Below, piece by piece: positions 1 through 6,741 of a stretch of 8,182 bases of DNA. The stretch covers positions 1 through 8,182 of the forward strand of contig JADLCW010000180.1 of the NCBI GenBank assembly GCA_020847015.1. Reading direction: 5' to 3'. The position numbers were made by a program, and so were the translations under genes. Source of the DNA: Thermomicrobiales bacterium (GTDB taxonomy: Bacteria; Chloroflexota; Chloroflexia; Thermomicrobiales; UBA6265). Each line of letters opens with the position of its first letter. Position 1 is the stretch's first letter. The notes beneath the pieces are model-generated. The model was given only the letters and a program-made list of their open reading frames with translations, ran no database searches and had not been told where the DNA came from.

Positions 1-1230
1 ATTGAGCGGAGTGCTGCCGGCCTTGGCGATAGCCCCGAGCGACTTCTCGTAAATAGTCGTCAGCCCGCCCAGCTTGTTGCCGGGGGCCGGGTTATTGTCG
101 ATGGAAGCCCCGAACAGGGCGGTGTAGTTCTCCCACCAGTGAATGCGCTCAATCAGCGCCTGGGCAACCTCAGAGCTGCTGGCGCGGCGGGTCAGCAGGT
201 GTTCCCCGCCGTACACCTCGGTCGTCTCGCCCAGCACCACCGTGCCGCCCTGGCGGACGATCTCATCAGCGGCCTTGCCCAGCCCAGGATTCGCCGTCAC
301 CCCGGACCAACCATCGGAGCCGCCGCATTGCAGCGCGACCATCAACTCCGACGCCGGAACCGATTCGCGCTGCGCCTTGTTCGCCTTCGCCAGCAACTGC
401 TTGACGGCTTCGATGCCATCCTCGACCGTTTTCTTGAACCCGCCATCCTGCTGAATGGTGAGCACCAGCGGCGTGTAGCCGTGCTGATCCAGACCGGTGG
501 CCGCGATCATGTCGCTCGGCTGGTTGACTTCGCAACCGAGCGAGAGGATCACGTAACCCGCCACGTTGGGATGGTCGACCACGCCGGCCATCGTCCGCTG
601 CAGCACGCCGAGATCGGACGAACCGTAATGCGCGCCGCACCCACCCTTGGTCGGGAACCCGATGACGCCATCGACGTTCGGAAATTCCTGCATGATTTCA
701 GGATTTCGGAAGTAGTCGACGATGCGGCGGGTCGCGGATGAGGAGCAGTTGACCGAGGCCAGCACCGCGACGTAGTTGCGGGTGCCAACCCGACCGTCGG
801 CGCGACGGAAACCCATGAAGGTGCGCCGCTCGGCTTCCGGCACATACTCGACCGGTTTGTACTCCTTGCCAACGGCGTAGTCGAGTTCGAGTTCGTGACC
901 GACCGCCAAATTATGACTGTGAACGTGCGCGCCGGCCGGAATGTCCTCGGTGGCGAACCCGATAATCTGCCCATAGCGGCGAATCTCATCGCCCTTGGCG
1001 ACCGGTCGCAGCGCGATCTTGTGCCCTGGCGGGATCATCTGCCCGACCGAGATTTCGCTATCGCCCGCGCGCAGCACCGTGCGCGGCAGCAATGGAACCT
1101 TGGCGATGGCGACGGTATCGCCCGGGTTCAGCACAACCGCCACTTCGTCCAGATTCAGCGGCCCTTCTGGCGCTCGCCCCGGCATGGTGAGTCCCTGCCC
1201 CCCGGCCATGGGCGGCTGCGTCGACGACAT
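1..1230 (-). CDS. UxaA/GarD-family sugar-acid dehydratase (altronate/galactarate dehydratase type), 3' end off window
   Basis: Probable iron-dependent cytosolic dehydratase that removes water from an aldonate or aldarate: D-altronate to 2-keto-3-deoxy-D-gluconate for UxaA, galactarate for GarD. Visible are 410 N-terminal residues with no stop; family members run to about 500, so roughly 90-110 residues lie beyond the left edge. Residues about 30-115 look like the SAF domain fused at the N terminus (VVLNPGDTVAIAK). The catalytic part begins with FRRADGRVGTRN (141-152) and carries NCSSS (161-165), KGGCGAH (195-201), LGCEVNQ (231-237), CGGSDG (302-307), GETTEVYGGEH (334-344) and NPAPGNKLGGL (380-390), all hallmarks of the family; the conserved Cys and His are likely metal ligands (inference). 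The ATG at 1230 is chosen because AAAGGAGG (1238-1245) lies 7 bases upstream. It is the last visible gene of the leftward block after rbsD. The sequence does not decide between altronate, galactarate and a related hydroxyacid as substrate. Confidence 0.92.
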   Translation of the reverse strand, partial: MSSTQPPMAGGQGLTMPGRAPEGPLNLDEVAVVLNPGDTVAIAKVPLLPRTVLRAGDSEISVGQMIPPGHKIALRPVAKGDEIRRYGQIIGFATEDIPAGAHVHSHNLAVGHELELDYAVGKEYKPVEYVPEAERRTFMGFRRADGRVGTRNYVAVLASVNCSSSATRRIVDYFRNPEIMQEFPNVDGVIGFPTKGGCGAHYGSSDLGVLQRTMAGVVDHPNVAGYVILSLGCEVNQPSDMIAATGLDQHGYTPLVLTIQQDGGFKKTVEDGIEAVKQLLAKANKAQRESVPASELMVALQCGGSDGWSGVTANPGLGKAADEIVRQGGTVVLGETTEVYGGEHLLTRRASSSEVAQALIERIHWWENYTALFGASIDNNPAPGNKLGGLTTIYEKSLGAIAKAGSTPLN

Positions 1231-1334
1231 GATCGATCCTCCTTTGCGCGTGATGCGGCGCGGCGTTCACCCGACCCCGGTCTGGGTCAGCTGCGAAACG
1301 GGCGCTGATGCGAGCGCGAGCGATCGCGCTGCGG

Positions 1335-1369
1335 CACGTGACATACGTGATGATACGGCACGGAGGCAA
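1335..1369 (-). promoter_or_regulatory. Candidate promoter with overlapping inverted repeat upstream of the dehydratase gene
   Basis: In the 188-base gap between rbsD and the dehydratase start, the minus strand carries TTGCCT (1364-1369) and, 18 bases on, TATGTC (1340-1345), acceptable -35 and -10 hexamers. The -10 lies inside the inverted repeat CACGT-GACAT-ACGTG (1335-1349), as a repressor operator would. A start near 1333 would give a leader of about 100 bases. Each hexamer deviates from consensus and the repeat arms are only 5 bases, so this is a suggestion. The rest of the gap shows nothing recognisable. Confidence 0.3.
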
Positions 1370-1418
1370 CGTTCATCCGGGCAAAATGACACGCCTCGGC
1401 GCCGATGATTCGCTCGCC

Positions 1419-1805
1419 TCATCCCGAGACGAGCAGTAGGTTGGCGTACGGGATCGTGTCGGCGGTGCGCACCGTGCCGCGGGCGTCCGTCGCCAGCCGC
1501 TTCAATTCCAGATGACTGACGCGCTCGATCGGCGTATCGCCCAGCAGCGCCTGGAGTTCGCTCAGTCGCTCCGGGCTGACCAGCGCCATTTCCTCGGCCA
1601 CCAGCACGCGGTCGATCGCCCACTCAGCCGCCACCGCGCGCACCACATCCAGCACCGTCGGGATGCCGTCGACCAGCGCCAGATCGATTCGCTCCGGCCC
1701 GGTCGGAACTGGAAAGCCGCGGTCGCACACGGTGATGTAGTCCGTATGCCCACAACTGGACAACAAGTGATTCAGCCCGGGGTGGAGAATGCCGCCGCGC
1801 TTCAT
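1419..1805 (-). CDS. rbsD: D-ribose pyranase (RbsD/FucU mutarotase family)
   Basis: Cytosolic mutarotase interconverting ring forms of a sugar (beta-pyranose and beta-furanose ribose for RbsD; FucU relatives act on fucose). The 128 residues cover the whole family fold (E. coli RbsD is 139). The start MKRGGILHPGLN matches the family N terminus. Catalytic and binding positions align directly with RbsD numbering: His20, Asp22 and Asp28 in GHTDYITVCDRG, His98, and Tyr120/Asn122 in the closing PYANLLLVSG. The ATG at 1805 is supported by GGGGAGG (1813-1819) and overlaps the stop of the upstream small gene (1802-1804) by ATGA, so the two are probably translationally coupled. No ribokinase or ribose ABC transporter is visible nearby; the downstream gene is a sugar-acid dehydratase, so the natural sugar may not be ribose. 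Family assignment is firm, substrate is not. Confidence 0.92.
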   Translation of the reverse strand: MKRGGILHPGLNHLLSSCGHTDYITVCDRGFPVPTGPERIDLALVDGIPTVLDVVRAVAAEWAIDRVLVAEEMALVSPERLSELQALLGDTPIERVSHLELKRLATDARGTVRTADTIPYANLLLVSG

Positions 1806-2029
1806 CGGCTTTCCTCCCCGATCGCCGCTGGGTCGACGCCGCGCGCCGTCAGATAGCGAGCCTGCTGCTCCAGCGTGATCCGCTCGCGGAAACTCAGCGC
1901 CGGGCGCTGTAGATGAAACGCGCCATCAGGACCGTCGCTCACCGCCGCCAGCCGCCAGCCTTGCCGCCCAAGTTCGGGCAAGCGGGCCGCCTCGGCACGC
2001 GACAGCATCAGATGCTCCCAGCGCTCCAC
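1802..2029 (-). CDS. Small DUF4177-like protein coupled to RbsD
   Basis: A 75-residue protein of unknown function. The core, with ELGRQGWRLAAVSD near residues 20-33, resembles the DUF4177-type pattern (leu-rich helix, then a Gly-x-Gly-Trp turn and a hydrophobic strand), followed by HLQRP, like the strand ending such small domains. The C-terminal third (FRERITLEQQARYLTARG) looks helical and charged. There is no signal peptide or membrane segment. The start is taken as GTG at 2029 because GGGAGGAA (2034-2041) lies 4 bases upstream; a TTG further up (2062) keeps the frame open but has no such site. Its stop overlaps the rbsD start by 4 bases. A role linked to RbsD or to control of the operon is inferred from this coupling only. 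The family match is by eye and moderate. Confidence 0.7.
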   Translation of the reverse strand: MERWEHLMLSRAEAARLPELGRQGWRLAAVSDGPDGAFHLQRPALSFRERITLEQQARYLTARGVDPAAIGEESR

Positions 2030-2331
2030 GTCGTTCCTCCCGGGTCCGGGGTCCGGCGCCAACTCCGCGACAGGTCCGTTCGCGACGCCGCCGAAACTGC
2101 ACGGTCACGCGGGATAGTGCCCGGGTACGCCGCGGCCCTGCAACCGGAAGAAACCCTCCAGCCGCGGCGCAGGACGCCGGAGCGCCGATCATCGCTGCCA
2201 ACAGCTCCCGTCGCAGCTGTGCGCAGGCCGCACGCTTGTCGGTCCCACGCCGGTGTCCCGCAGATATTCGGTATCCTTCCAACCAACCCTGATTCGCCAT
2301 CATCCGAGATGACATCCCGGTGGGAGGACTC
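2030..2331. other. Divergent intergenic region between rbsD block and aminotransferase gene
   Basis: About 300 bases separating two divergently read genes, so promoters for both should lie here. I find no convincing -35/-10 pair on either strand and no conserved coding remnant. The segment 2261-2312 is less GC-rich than its surroundings, the most likely place for the rightward promoter. A 5-base dyad, TCATC-CGA-GATGA (2300-2312), sits 19 bases before the aminotransferase start and could be a small operator or simply chance. The open frames crossing this stretch show no family features. Confidence 0.4.
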
Positions 2332-3495
2332 ATGAAGCTGGCAGATCGCATGAACCGACTCGGCACGGAAACCGCCTTCGAGGTGCTGGTCCGCGCCAAG
2401 GCGCTGGAAGCGCAGGGCACGGATGTCGTTCACCTCGAGATCGGCGAGCCGGATTTCGACACTCCCGCCAACATTATCGATGCCGGTTGCAATGCGCTGC
2501 GGAACGGATGGACCCACTACGGTCCCGCCGCCGGCCAACCCGACCTGCGCGCCACCATCGCCGACTACATCAACCACCGCGGCACGGCATACACCCCGGG
2601 CAACGTCGTCGTCACCCCCGGCGGCAAGCCAATCATGTTCTTCGTCATGCTGGCGCTGCTGCAGGCGGGCGACGAGGCCATCTTCCCTGACCCCGGCTTT
2701 CCCATCTACCGCAGCATGATCGACTTCTCCGGCGCGACCGCTGTCTCCATGCCGCTGCGCGAAGTCAACGACTTCCGCCTTGACGTGGCGGAGCTTGCCA
2801 AGCTCATCACCCCGCGCACGAAGCTGCTCATCATCAACAGTCCGGCCAATCCCACCGGCGGCGTCCTGGAGCGCGCCGATCTGGAAGCCATCAGCCGGCT
2901 CGCCATCGAGCACGACTTGATCGTGCTCTCCGACGAGATTTACGCCGAAATTCTCTACGAAGGCGAGCACGTTTCCATCGCCTCGCTGCCCGGCATGGCC
3001 GAGCGCACCATTATCCTCGACGGCTTCTCCAAAACCTACGCGATGACCGGCTGGCGGCTCGGCTACGGCGTGATGCCGACCGATCTCGCCGATCAGGTCG
3101 CCAAGTTGATGGTCAACAGCGTCTCTTGCACTGCCTCCGCAACCCAGCGTGCCGGTCTCGAGGCGTTGACCGGGCCGCAGGACGACGTGCGCGCCATGCT
3201 CGATGCATTCCGCGGCCGACGCAGCCTGATTGTGGAGGGGTTGAACGCCATCCCCGGCGTCACCTGCCGGATGCCCAAGGGGGCGTTCTATGCCTTCCCC
3301 AACATCTCCGCCACCGGACTGAGCAGCAAGGTGTTCGCCGACCGGCTGCTCGACGAGTTCGGCGTCGCCGCGCTCGCGGGAACGTCGTTCGGCGATCACG
3401 GCGAGGGCTACCTGCGCCTGTCCTACGCCAACTCCGAGGAGAATCTCACCAAGGCGCTGCAGCGCATCGACGCCGCCGTCCGCAGTCTCGCTTGA
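2332..3495 (+). CDS. Class I/II PLP-dependent aminotransferase (aspartate/alanine aminotransferase-like)
   Basis: Cytosolic fold-type I PLP enzyme transferring amino groups between an amino acid and a 2-oxo acid. All 387 residues of a complete family member are present. Landmarks: HLEIGEPDFDTP (34-45), Tyr63 in the THYGPAAGQPDLR block that follows the N-terminal arm, NSPANPTGG (169-177, Asn173 contacts PLP), SDEIYAE (200-206, Asp201 and Tyr204 on the cofactor), GFSKTYAMTGWRLGY (231-245, Lys234 forms the Schiff base), and YLRLSYA (360-366, Arg362 binds the substrate carboxylate). The ATG at 2332 is preferred over the in-frame GTG at 2320 because GGGAGG (2322-2327) ends 4 bases before it and would otherwise be coding. 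The gene stands alone on its strand, with a hairpin just after the stop. It resembles the broad AspC-like subgroup with aspartate, alanine or aromatic specificities; substrate cannot be called. Confidence 0.93.
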   Translation: MKLADRMNRLGTETAFEVLVRAKALEAQGTDVVHLEIGEPDFDTPANIIDAGCNALRNGWTHYGPAAGQPDLRATIADYINHRGTAYTPGNVVVTPGGKPIMFFVMLALLQAGDEAIFPDPGFPIYRSMIDFSGATAVSMPLREVNDFRLDVAELAKLITPRTKLLIINSPANPTGGVLERADLEAISRLAIEHDLIVLSDEIYAEILYEGEHVSIASLPGMAERTIILDGFSKTYAMTGWRLGYGVMPTDLADQVAKLMVNSVSCTASATQRAGLEALTGPQDDVRAMLDAFRGRRSLIVEGLNAIPGVTCRMPKGAFYAFPNISATGLSSKVFADRLLDEFGVAALAGTSFGDHGEGYLRLSYANSEENLTKALQRIDAAVRSLA

Positions 3496-3498
3496 CAG

Positions 3499-3514
3499 AG
3501 ACGCTACAGCGTCT
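3499..3514 (+). terminator. Hairpin just after the aminotransferase stop codon
   Basis: Perfect 7-base inverted repeat AGACGCT-AC-AGCGTCT (or 6 bases around a TACA loop), beginning 4 bases after the TGA at 3493-3495. There is no T-run after it (AACCCTCC follows), so it is not a textbook intrinsic terminator; it could stop or stabilise the aminotransferase transcript. It also marks the approximate 3' boundary of the opposing pseudogene. Confidence 0.5.
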
Positions 3515-4085
3515 AACCCTCCTCCAGCACTCCGGCATTCCGGCGTCGCCCGCGAGCGGTGGCCGCGACCGCTCCGACGCCTTCCTCCGCCTGGAATAGG
3601 TGTTGCGTTCGGCCCGATCCGTCTCAGCGACCGAGCGCGGTGAACCAGCGAGGAGAAAGATCGAATCCCGGCCGCATCCGAGCTTGCAATCAGCTCAAGC
3701 ACGGTCGTCCCGCGCGCCCCACCGATCAACTCCTCGACCGTTTTTCCACCGCGCAACGCCAACAAAGTGCACGCGGTCGCTTCGCGCTCGGCTCTTGGTG
3801 GCATCAACGCGCCGATGCCAGCCGGCCCGAGCGTCGAGAGGAACTGCTTGATCGGCGCTCTGGGAGTCCACTCAGCGCGTCGATGTGCAACCCGGTGTCC
3901 TCAACCAGTACCGGCCGCCCCCGCACTCGTAGGCGGTGCGGGCCTTCGCCCATGCCGTATCCGCCGAGTCCAGCGCCTGAATCTCGGGTCGTTCGAGATC
4001 GAGTTGCTCGACCGGCGCGCCCAGCACGACCTCGACTTCATGGACTTCGCCGGCGTTGACGCCATTAGAGCAGGCGGTCGCGCAT
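3513..4085 (-). pseudogene. Frameshifted relic of HAM1/RdgB/ITPA-type nucleoside-triphosphate pyrophosphatase
   Basis: The intact family hydrolyses ITP, XTP and dITP to monophosphates, clearing deaminated purines. Here the protein is recognisable only by moving among all three minus-strand frames. Segment A (about 4070-3920): NAGEVHEVEVVLG, then PEIQALDSADTAWAKARTAY. Segment B (about 3917-3862): RPVLVEDTGLHIDALSGLP with the intact EDTGL acid motif. Segment C (about 3858-3690): APIKQFLSTLGPAGI and EREATACTLLALRGG, then GARGTTVLE. Segment D (about 3675-3540): GCGRDSIFLLAG, then DRAERNTYSRRRKA, matching the family's FGWDP region and the KNxxSxRxxA tail. Shifts fall at a run of five C (3918-3922), near 3860, between segments C and D, and probably near 4068. 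Total span, about 190 codons, equals the family length. The Lys of the TxNxxK motif is Glu, and FGWDP has decayed to CGRDS, so it is not simply sequencing error. An ATG at 4085 with GGGAG upstream is the likely old start; the 3' end is approximate. Confidence 0.8.
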
Positions 4086-4145
4086 GATGACTCCCAAGAA
4101 TTGCGAATGAATGATCGAATGAGCGCGTCGAGTCCGATCGATCGC

Positions 4146-4195
4146 TCTCGGGCGCACTGAACGGGACCCGAGAAGATTCGGCGCCGCGGGGCGCC
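4146..4195. repeat. Two adjacent inverted repeats upstream of the HAD gene
   Basis: The 164 bases between the pseudogene start and the HAD gene hold TCTCGGG (4146-4152) with its complement CCCGAGA (4167-4173) across a 14-base loop, then GGCGCC-GCGG-GGCGCC (4180-4195), an all-G/C stem-loop with a 6-base stem. They could be a structured leader, a weak terminator, or an operator for the HAD gene. No good promoter hexamer pair is seen beside them. High-GC sequence makes short stems common, so significance is uncertain. Confidence 0.35.
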
Positions 4196-4213
4196 ATATG
4201 GTTGACTCCTCCT

Positions 4214-4252
4214 CATGCAGCGCCGAGGCACGTTGGAGACCCAACCCCGATG
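4214..4252 (+). promoter_or_regulatory. Leader of HAD gene similar to that of the SDR gene (copy 1)
   Basis: The stretch begins CATGCAGC and ends GGAGACCCAACCCCGATG at the start codon. The SDR gene is preceded by a closely similar stretch beginning CATGCTGC and ending GGAGACCAACCCGGATG. The GGAG ribosome binding site is 11 bases from the ATG, longer than usual. In this copy the upstream ATG (4215) opens a 12-codon frame whose TGA overlaps the HAD start by ATGA. Confidence 0.4.
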
Positions 4253-4939
4253 ACTGAAATTCGCACCGCGACCTTCGACTGCTACGGCACCCTGATCGAC
4301 TGGGAGGGTGGTCTGGCGACCTTCCTCTACGATCTCGCTTTACAGCACGGCGACCCCGGCGACAATGGCGACGCACTGCGCCGCCAATGGGAAGCCATCC
4401 AGTTCGATCTGATCCAGGGGCAATATCGCAGTTACAAGGATATTCTCGTCGAGAGTCTGCGCCGCTGGATGAACGAGCGCGGCTACCCCTGGTCGCCGGA
4501 GCGAGGCGAGGAACTCGTCCGCTCGATGCGCTCTTGGCAACCCTTCTCCGACACCATCCCCGCGCTGGCCCAGGTTCGTCAGCAAGGCTGGAAATTGGCG
4601 ATTCTCTCCAATACCGACCGCGACATCATCGCCCACTCGCTCCGCCACTTGCGGATCCCGTTCGACGCCGTCGTCACCGCCGAAGATTGCGGTTCCTATA
4701 AACCATCTCCGAACAATTTTCGGCAGTTGCTGGGCGCTCTCGAGCTGCCGCCGCGGGAGATTCTTCACGTCGCCTTCGGGTTCAAGTACGACATCGGTCC
4801 AGCCGCCGAACTCGGCATGGCCAGCGCCTGGATCAATCGCCATGTCGAGCCGACTCCGCCGGGCGCCGCGCCCGACCACGAGTGGCGCGATCTCTGGGGC
4901 TTGGCGACATTCGCCGGCGGCTCGGGTCCCGGCTTCTGA
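4250..4939 (+). CDS. HAD-superfamily hydrolase, haloacid dehalogenase type II-like
   Basis: A 229-residue cytosolic HAD hydrolase forming an Asp-ester intermediate; substrates in this branch are phosphorylated sugars or acids, or 2-haloacids. Motif I is TFDCYGTLID with nucleophile Asp10 and Thr14; the second Asp of phosphatase motif I is replaced by Tyr12, as in dehalogenase-type members. A helical cap follows (about 17-100). Motif II is LSNTDRD (Ser120), motif III Lys151 in GSYKPSP, motif IV HVAFGFKYDIGPA (173-185, Asp181 kept), then GMASAWINR typical of this subgroup. Compared with characterised L-2-haloacid dehalogenases, the Tyr after the motif III Lys is Phe157 and the Ser/Asn pair before the last Asp appears replaced by Phe/Gly, so true dehalogenase activity is doubtful. 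The ATG at 4250 is chosen over a TTG frame extension from 4202, since it sits where homologues begin and has GGAG at 4235-4238. It is first of three rightward genes. Confidence 0.85.
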   Translation: MTEIRTATFDCYGTLIDWEGGLATFLYDLALQHGDPGDNGDALRRQWEAIQFDLIQGQYRSYKDILVESLRRWMNERGYPWSPERGEELVRSMRSWQPFSDTIPALAQVRQQGWKLAILSNTDRDIIAHSLRHLRIPFDAVVTAEDCGSYKPSPNNFRQLLGALELPPREILHVAFGFKYDIGPAAELGMASAWINRHVEPTPPGAAPDHEWRDLWGLATFAGGSGPGF

Positions 4940-5059
4940 TCTGGCGATCTGACGAACCGCCTTGTCGCGCGGCTGCTAGACTCTCGCCATCCCGATAGGC
5001 CGCACTTTGCGCGCACCCAGCATCGCCGGGGCCACGCCCTGGGAGAGGACACCGCCTCG

Positions 5060-6736
5060 ATGACCGGAGATCGCATCGCCCTCGACGGAACCGTGCTGGT
5101 CGCCGGCGGCGATCGCCACCGACATGCCGCGCGACGACTGCGCGAGATGTGGCCCCAGCTCGATTGGCAGCTCGCCGACGAAGCCGAGATCGCCCAGGCC
5201 GACCGCCCTGTCGTGCGTCTGACCGAGGACGATACGCTCGCCGAAGGCGCCTTCGCTATCGATGTGGAGCGCGGCGGCGCCCCGCGAATAATCGTCTCCG
5301 GCGGCCCCTTCTCCGGCGTCATCTACGGCGTTGAGGAGATGGTCGGGCGACGCGGCGCGGTATCCGGAAAATCAGTCGAACTCGCGGTCGATCGCTTCGA
5401 AGCCGCGCCCGGGTTGCCCTATCGCACCTTTTGGAATTGGGACCACAGCACCAATTGGGATCTCGAGCAAGTCGGCGTGCAGGAGATCGGTGTTTTCAAT
5501 CCCTACGGCAAACCGCCGTCCGGGTTTCTTTCCGATTTCCGCCGCGCCGTCGATTTCATGAGTCGCAATCGCATTGCGGCCGTCGTCATCTACGGCTTCC
5601 TGCGCGACACCCACGGCGGCATCGAAGCGGCTCAGGAATTATGTCGCTACGCTGCCGAGCGCGGCGTGCGCATCTTGCCCGGAATCGCCATCAACGCCTA
5701 CGGCGGCGTCTACTGGGAGGGCGACCACCACTTCAACCTGGCGACCCGTCTGCGCGAGCGACCCGATCTGGCCGCCAGTCTGGAGCGCCCGGTCGGGTTC
5801 AAGCTGGACGATCTCGCCTTCCCGCTGAACTTCCCGCGTAGCGACTACACCGTCTCCGGCTGCCCCTCGCACCCCGAGAATCAACAGTGGATGGAGGATG
5901 CCGTCGCCTGGTTGGCCGAGACGTTCGAGATTGGCGGCATCAACATCGAAAGCGGCGATTACGGCGTCTGCGGTTGCCCGCGCTGCGCCGCCCGTCGCGC
6001 CGCCCGCGAGGATGCCGCCCGCCGCCACGGCGCCGCCGAGTCGTGGTCCCACGCCGACATGGCTGATTTTTACCCGCGTCTGTTCGCCGCCGCGAATGCG
6101 AGCGGCAAGAATTTGTGGCTCTACAGCGAATTGCAGTGGGACAACATGCTCGATCGCGAAGCGCACGCGCTGCTGCGCGATCTGCCCGATGCCGGCATCT
6201 ATCAGCACACCCTCAATCGCAGCTACTGGAATCGCGTCCAGCAGGAACTGACCGCCGAGGATGTGGCCGCGCTGCCGACCCGCCGCAATGTCTTTCGCGC
6301 CCAGTTCGCTTGTCAGTGGAACGGGTCCAACGCCACCGAGCGTTATCGGTTCAACGCGCGTGATTTTGCCGAGCTTTCGTGGAAGGCCGCCGCGACCGGC
6401 GTGCAGGGGTTGACCGTCTGGGGCGAGGCGTCGCCGTTCGACGTGCCGGTCGAACTGAGTTATCTCGCGTTTGGTCGCTTCACCTACGATCCCTCGCTCA
6501 CTTGGAACCAGTTCCTGAGCGAGGAGATCGCGCCCCGTCTGGGCGGCGATGCCGCCGCGGAGCGCTATCTGCACATCCTCGACGCCATCGACCGCGAGGA
6601 ACCGCTGCCGGACGCAACCTGGGTCGGCTTCCGCCATGAGGCGCTGGACGCCGCGCGCGTTCCCGATGACGGTGTTTCGCGCCGTTGGGTCTGGTTGGCG
6701 GATCGCGTCGCCCGGCGGCAGGCAAACATCGGGTAG
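5060..6736 (+). CDS. Glycoside-hydrolase-like protein: GH20/GH67-type N-terminal domain plus TIM barrel with CxCxxC motif
   Basis: A complete 558-residue protein without signal peptide or membrane segment, so probably cytosolic. Residues about 1-115 resemble the alpha/beta domain found before the barrel in GH20 hexosaminidases and GH67 alpha-glucuronidases; IIVSGGPFSGVIYGVEEMV (77-95) is its typical closing strand and helix. From about 120 to 460 the pattern of strands and helices suggests a TIM barrel: YRTFWNWDHSTNWD (121-134), FRRAVDFMSRNRIAAVVIYG (160-179), RGVRILPGI (201-209), then GGINIESGDYGVCGCPRC (292-309). That last stretch has Glu297 and Asp300 at a strand end and Cys304, Cys306, Cys309, as in DUF4838-like and related proteins. 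Other candidate acids are Glu357 (LYSELQW) and Glu456 (WGEASPF). The GH20 Asp-Glu pair in its usual HxGGDE setting is absent. The ATG at 5060 has GGGAGAGG (5041-5048) upstream. The HAD gene ends 120 bases before; the SDR follows. Family and substrate are unproven. Confidence 0.7.
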   Translation: MTGDRIALDGTVLVAGGDRHRHAARRLREMWPQLDWQLADEAEIAQADRPVVRLTEDDTLAEGAFAIDVERGGAPRIIVSGGPFSGVIYGVEEMVGRRGAVSGKSVELAVDRFEAAPGLPYRTFWNWDHSTNWDLEQVGVQEIGVFNPYGKPPSGFLSDFRRAVDFMSRNRIAAVVIYGFLRDTHGGIEAAQELCRYAAERGVRILPGIAINAYGGVYWEGDHHFNLATRLRERPDLAASLERPVGFKLDDLAFPLNFPRSDYTVSGCPSHPENQQWMEDAVAWLAETFEIGGINIESGDYGVCGCPRCAARRAAREDAARRHGAAESWSHADMADFYPRLFAAANASGKNLWLYSELQWDNMLDREAHALLRDLPDAGIYQHTLNRSYWNRVQQELTAEDVAALPTRRNVFRAQFACQWNGSNATERYRFNARDFAELSWKAAATGVQGLTVWGEASPFDVPVELSYLAFGRFTYDPSLTWNQFLSEEIAPRLGGDAAAERYLHILDAIDREEPLPDATWVGFRHEALDAARVPDDGVSRRWVWLADRVARRQANIG

Positions 6737-6741
6737 GCGAC

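Noticed and set aside
2236..2268. TTGTCG and GATATT as a rightward promoter for the aminotransferase
   Set aside because: The spacer is 21 bases, too long for a typical housekeeping promoter.
2008..3807. A 599-codon open frame on the minus strand opposite the aminotransferase
   Set aside because: It lies antisense to a gene with full PLP-enzyme motifs and its residue content is repetitive Gly/Val/Asp/Arg typical of high-GC shadows. Only its first part (about 3807-3690) is meaningful, as one segment of the HAM1 relic.
4202..4249. TTG-initiated N-terminal extension of the HAD protein and a TTGACT -35-like hexamer at 4202-4207
   Set aside because: The extension has no ribosome site and precedes the first conserved strand; the hexamer has no matching -10 at a proper distance (GAGGCA at 17 bases).
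4215..4253. Twelve-codon upstream frame ending on the HAD start codon
   Set aside because: No ribosome binding site precedes it, so it is not called as a gene; it is noted only as part of the leader similarity.
4938..4951. Direct repeat GATCTG-GC-GATCTG at the HAD stop codon
   Set aside because: It is too short and contains part of the stop; no third copy or structure supports a function.
4977..4982. TAGACT as a -10 box for the glycosidase-like gene
   Set aside because: No -35-like hexamer lies 16-18 bases upstream (GAACCG is there), and the gene may be read through from the HAD gene.
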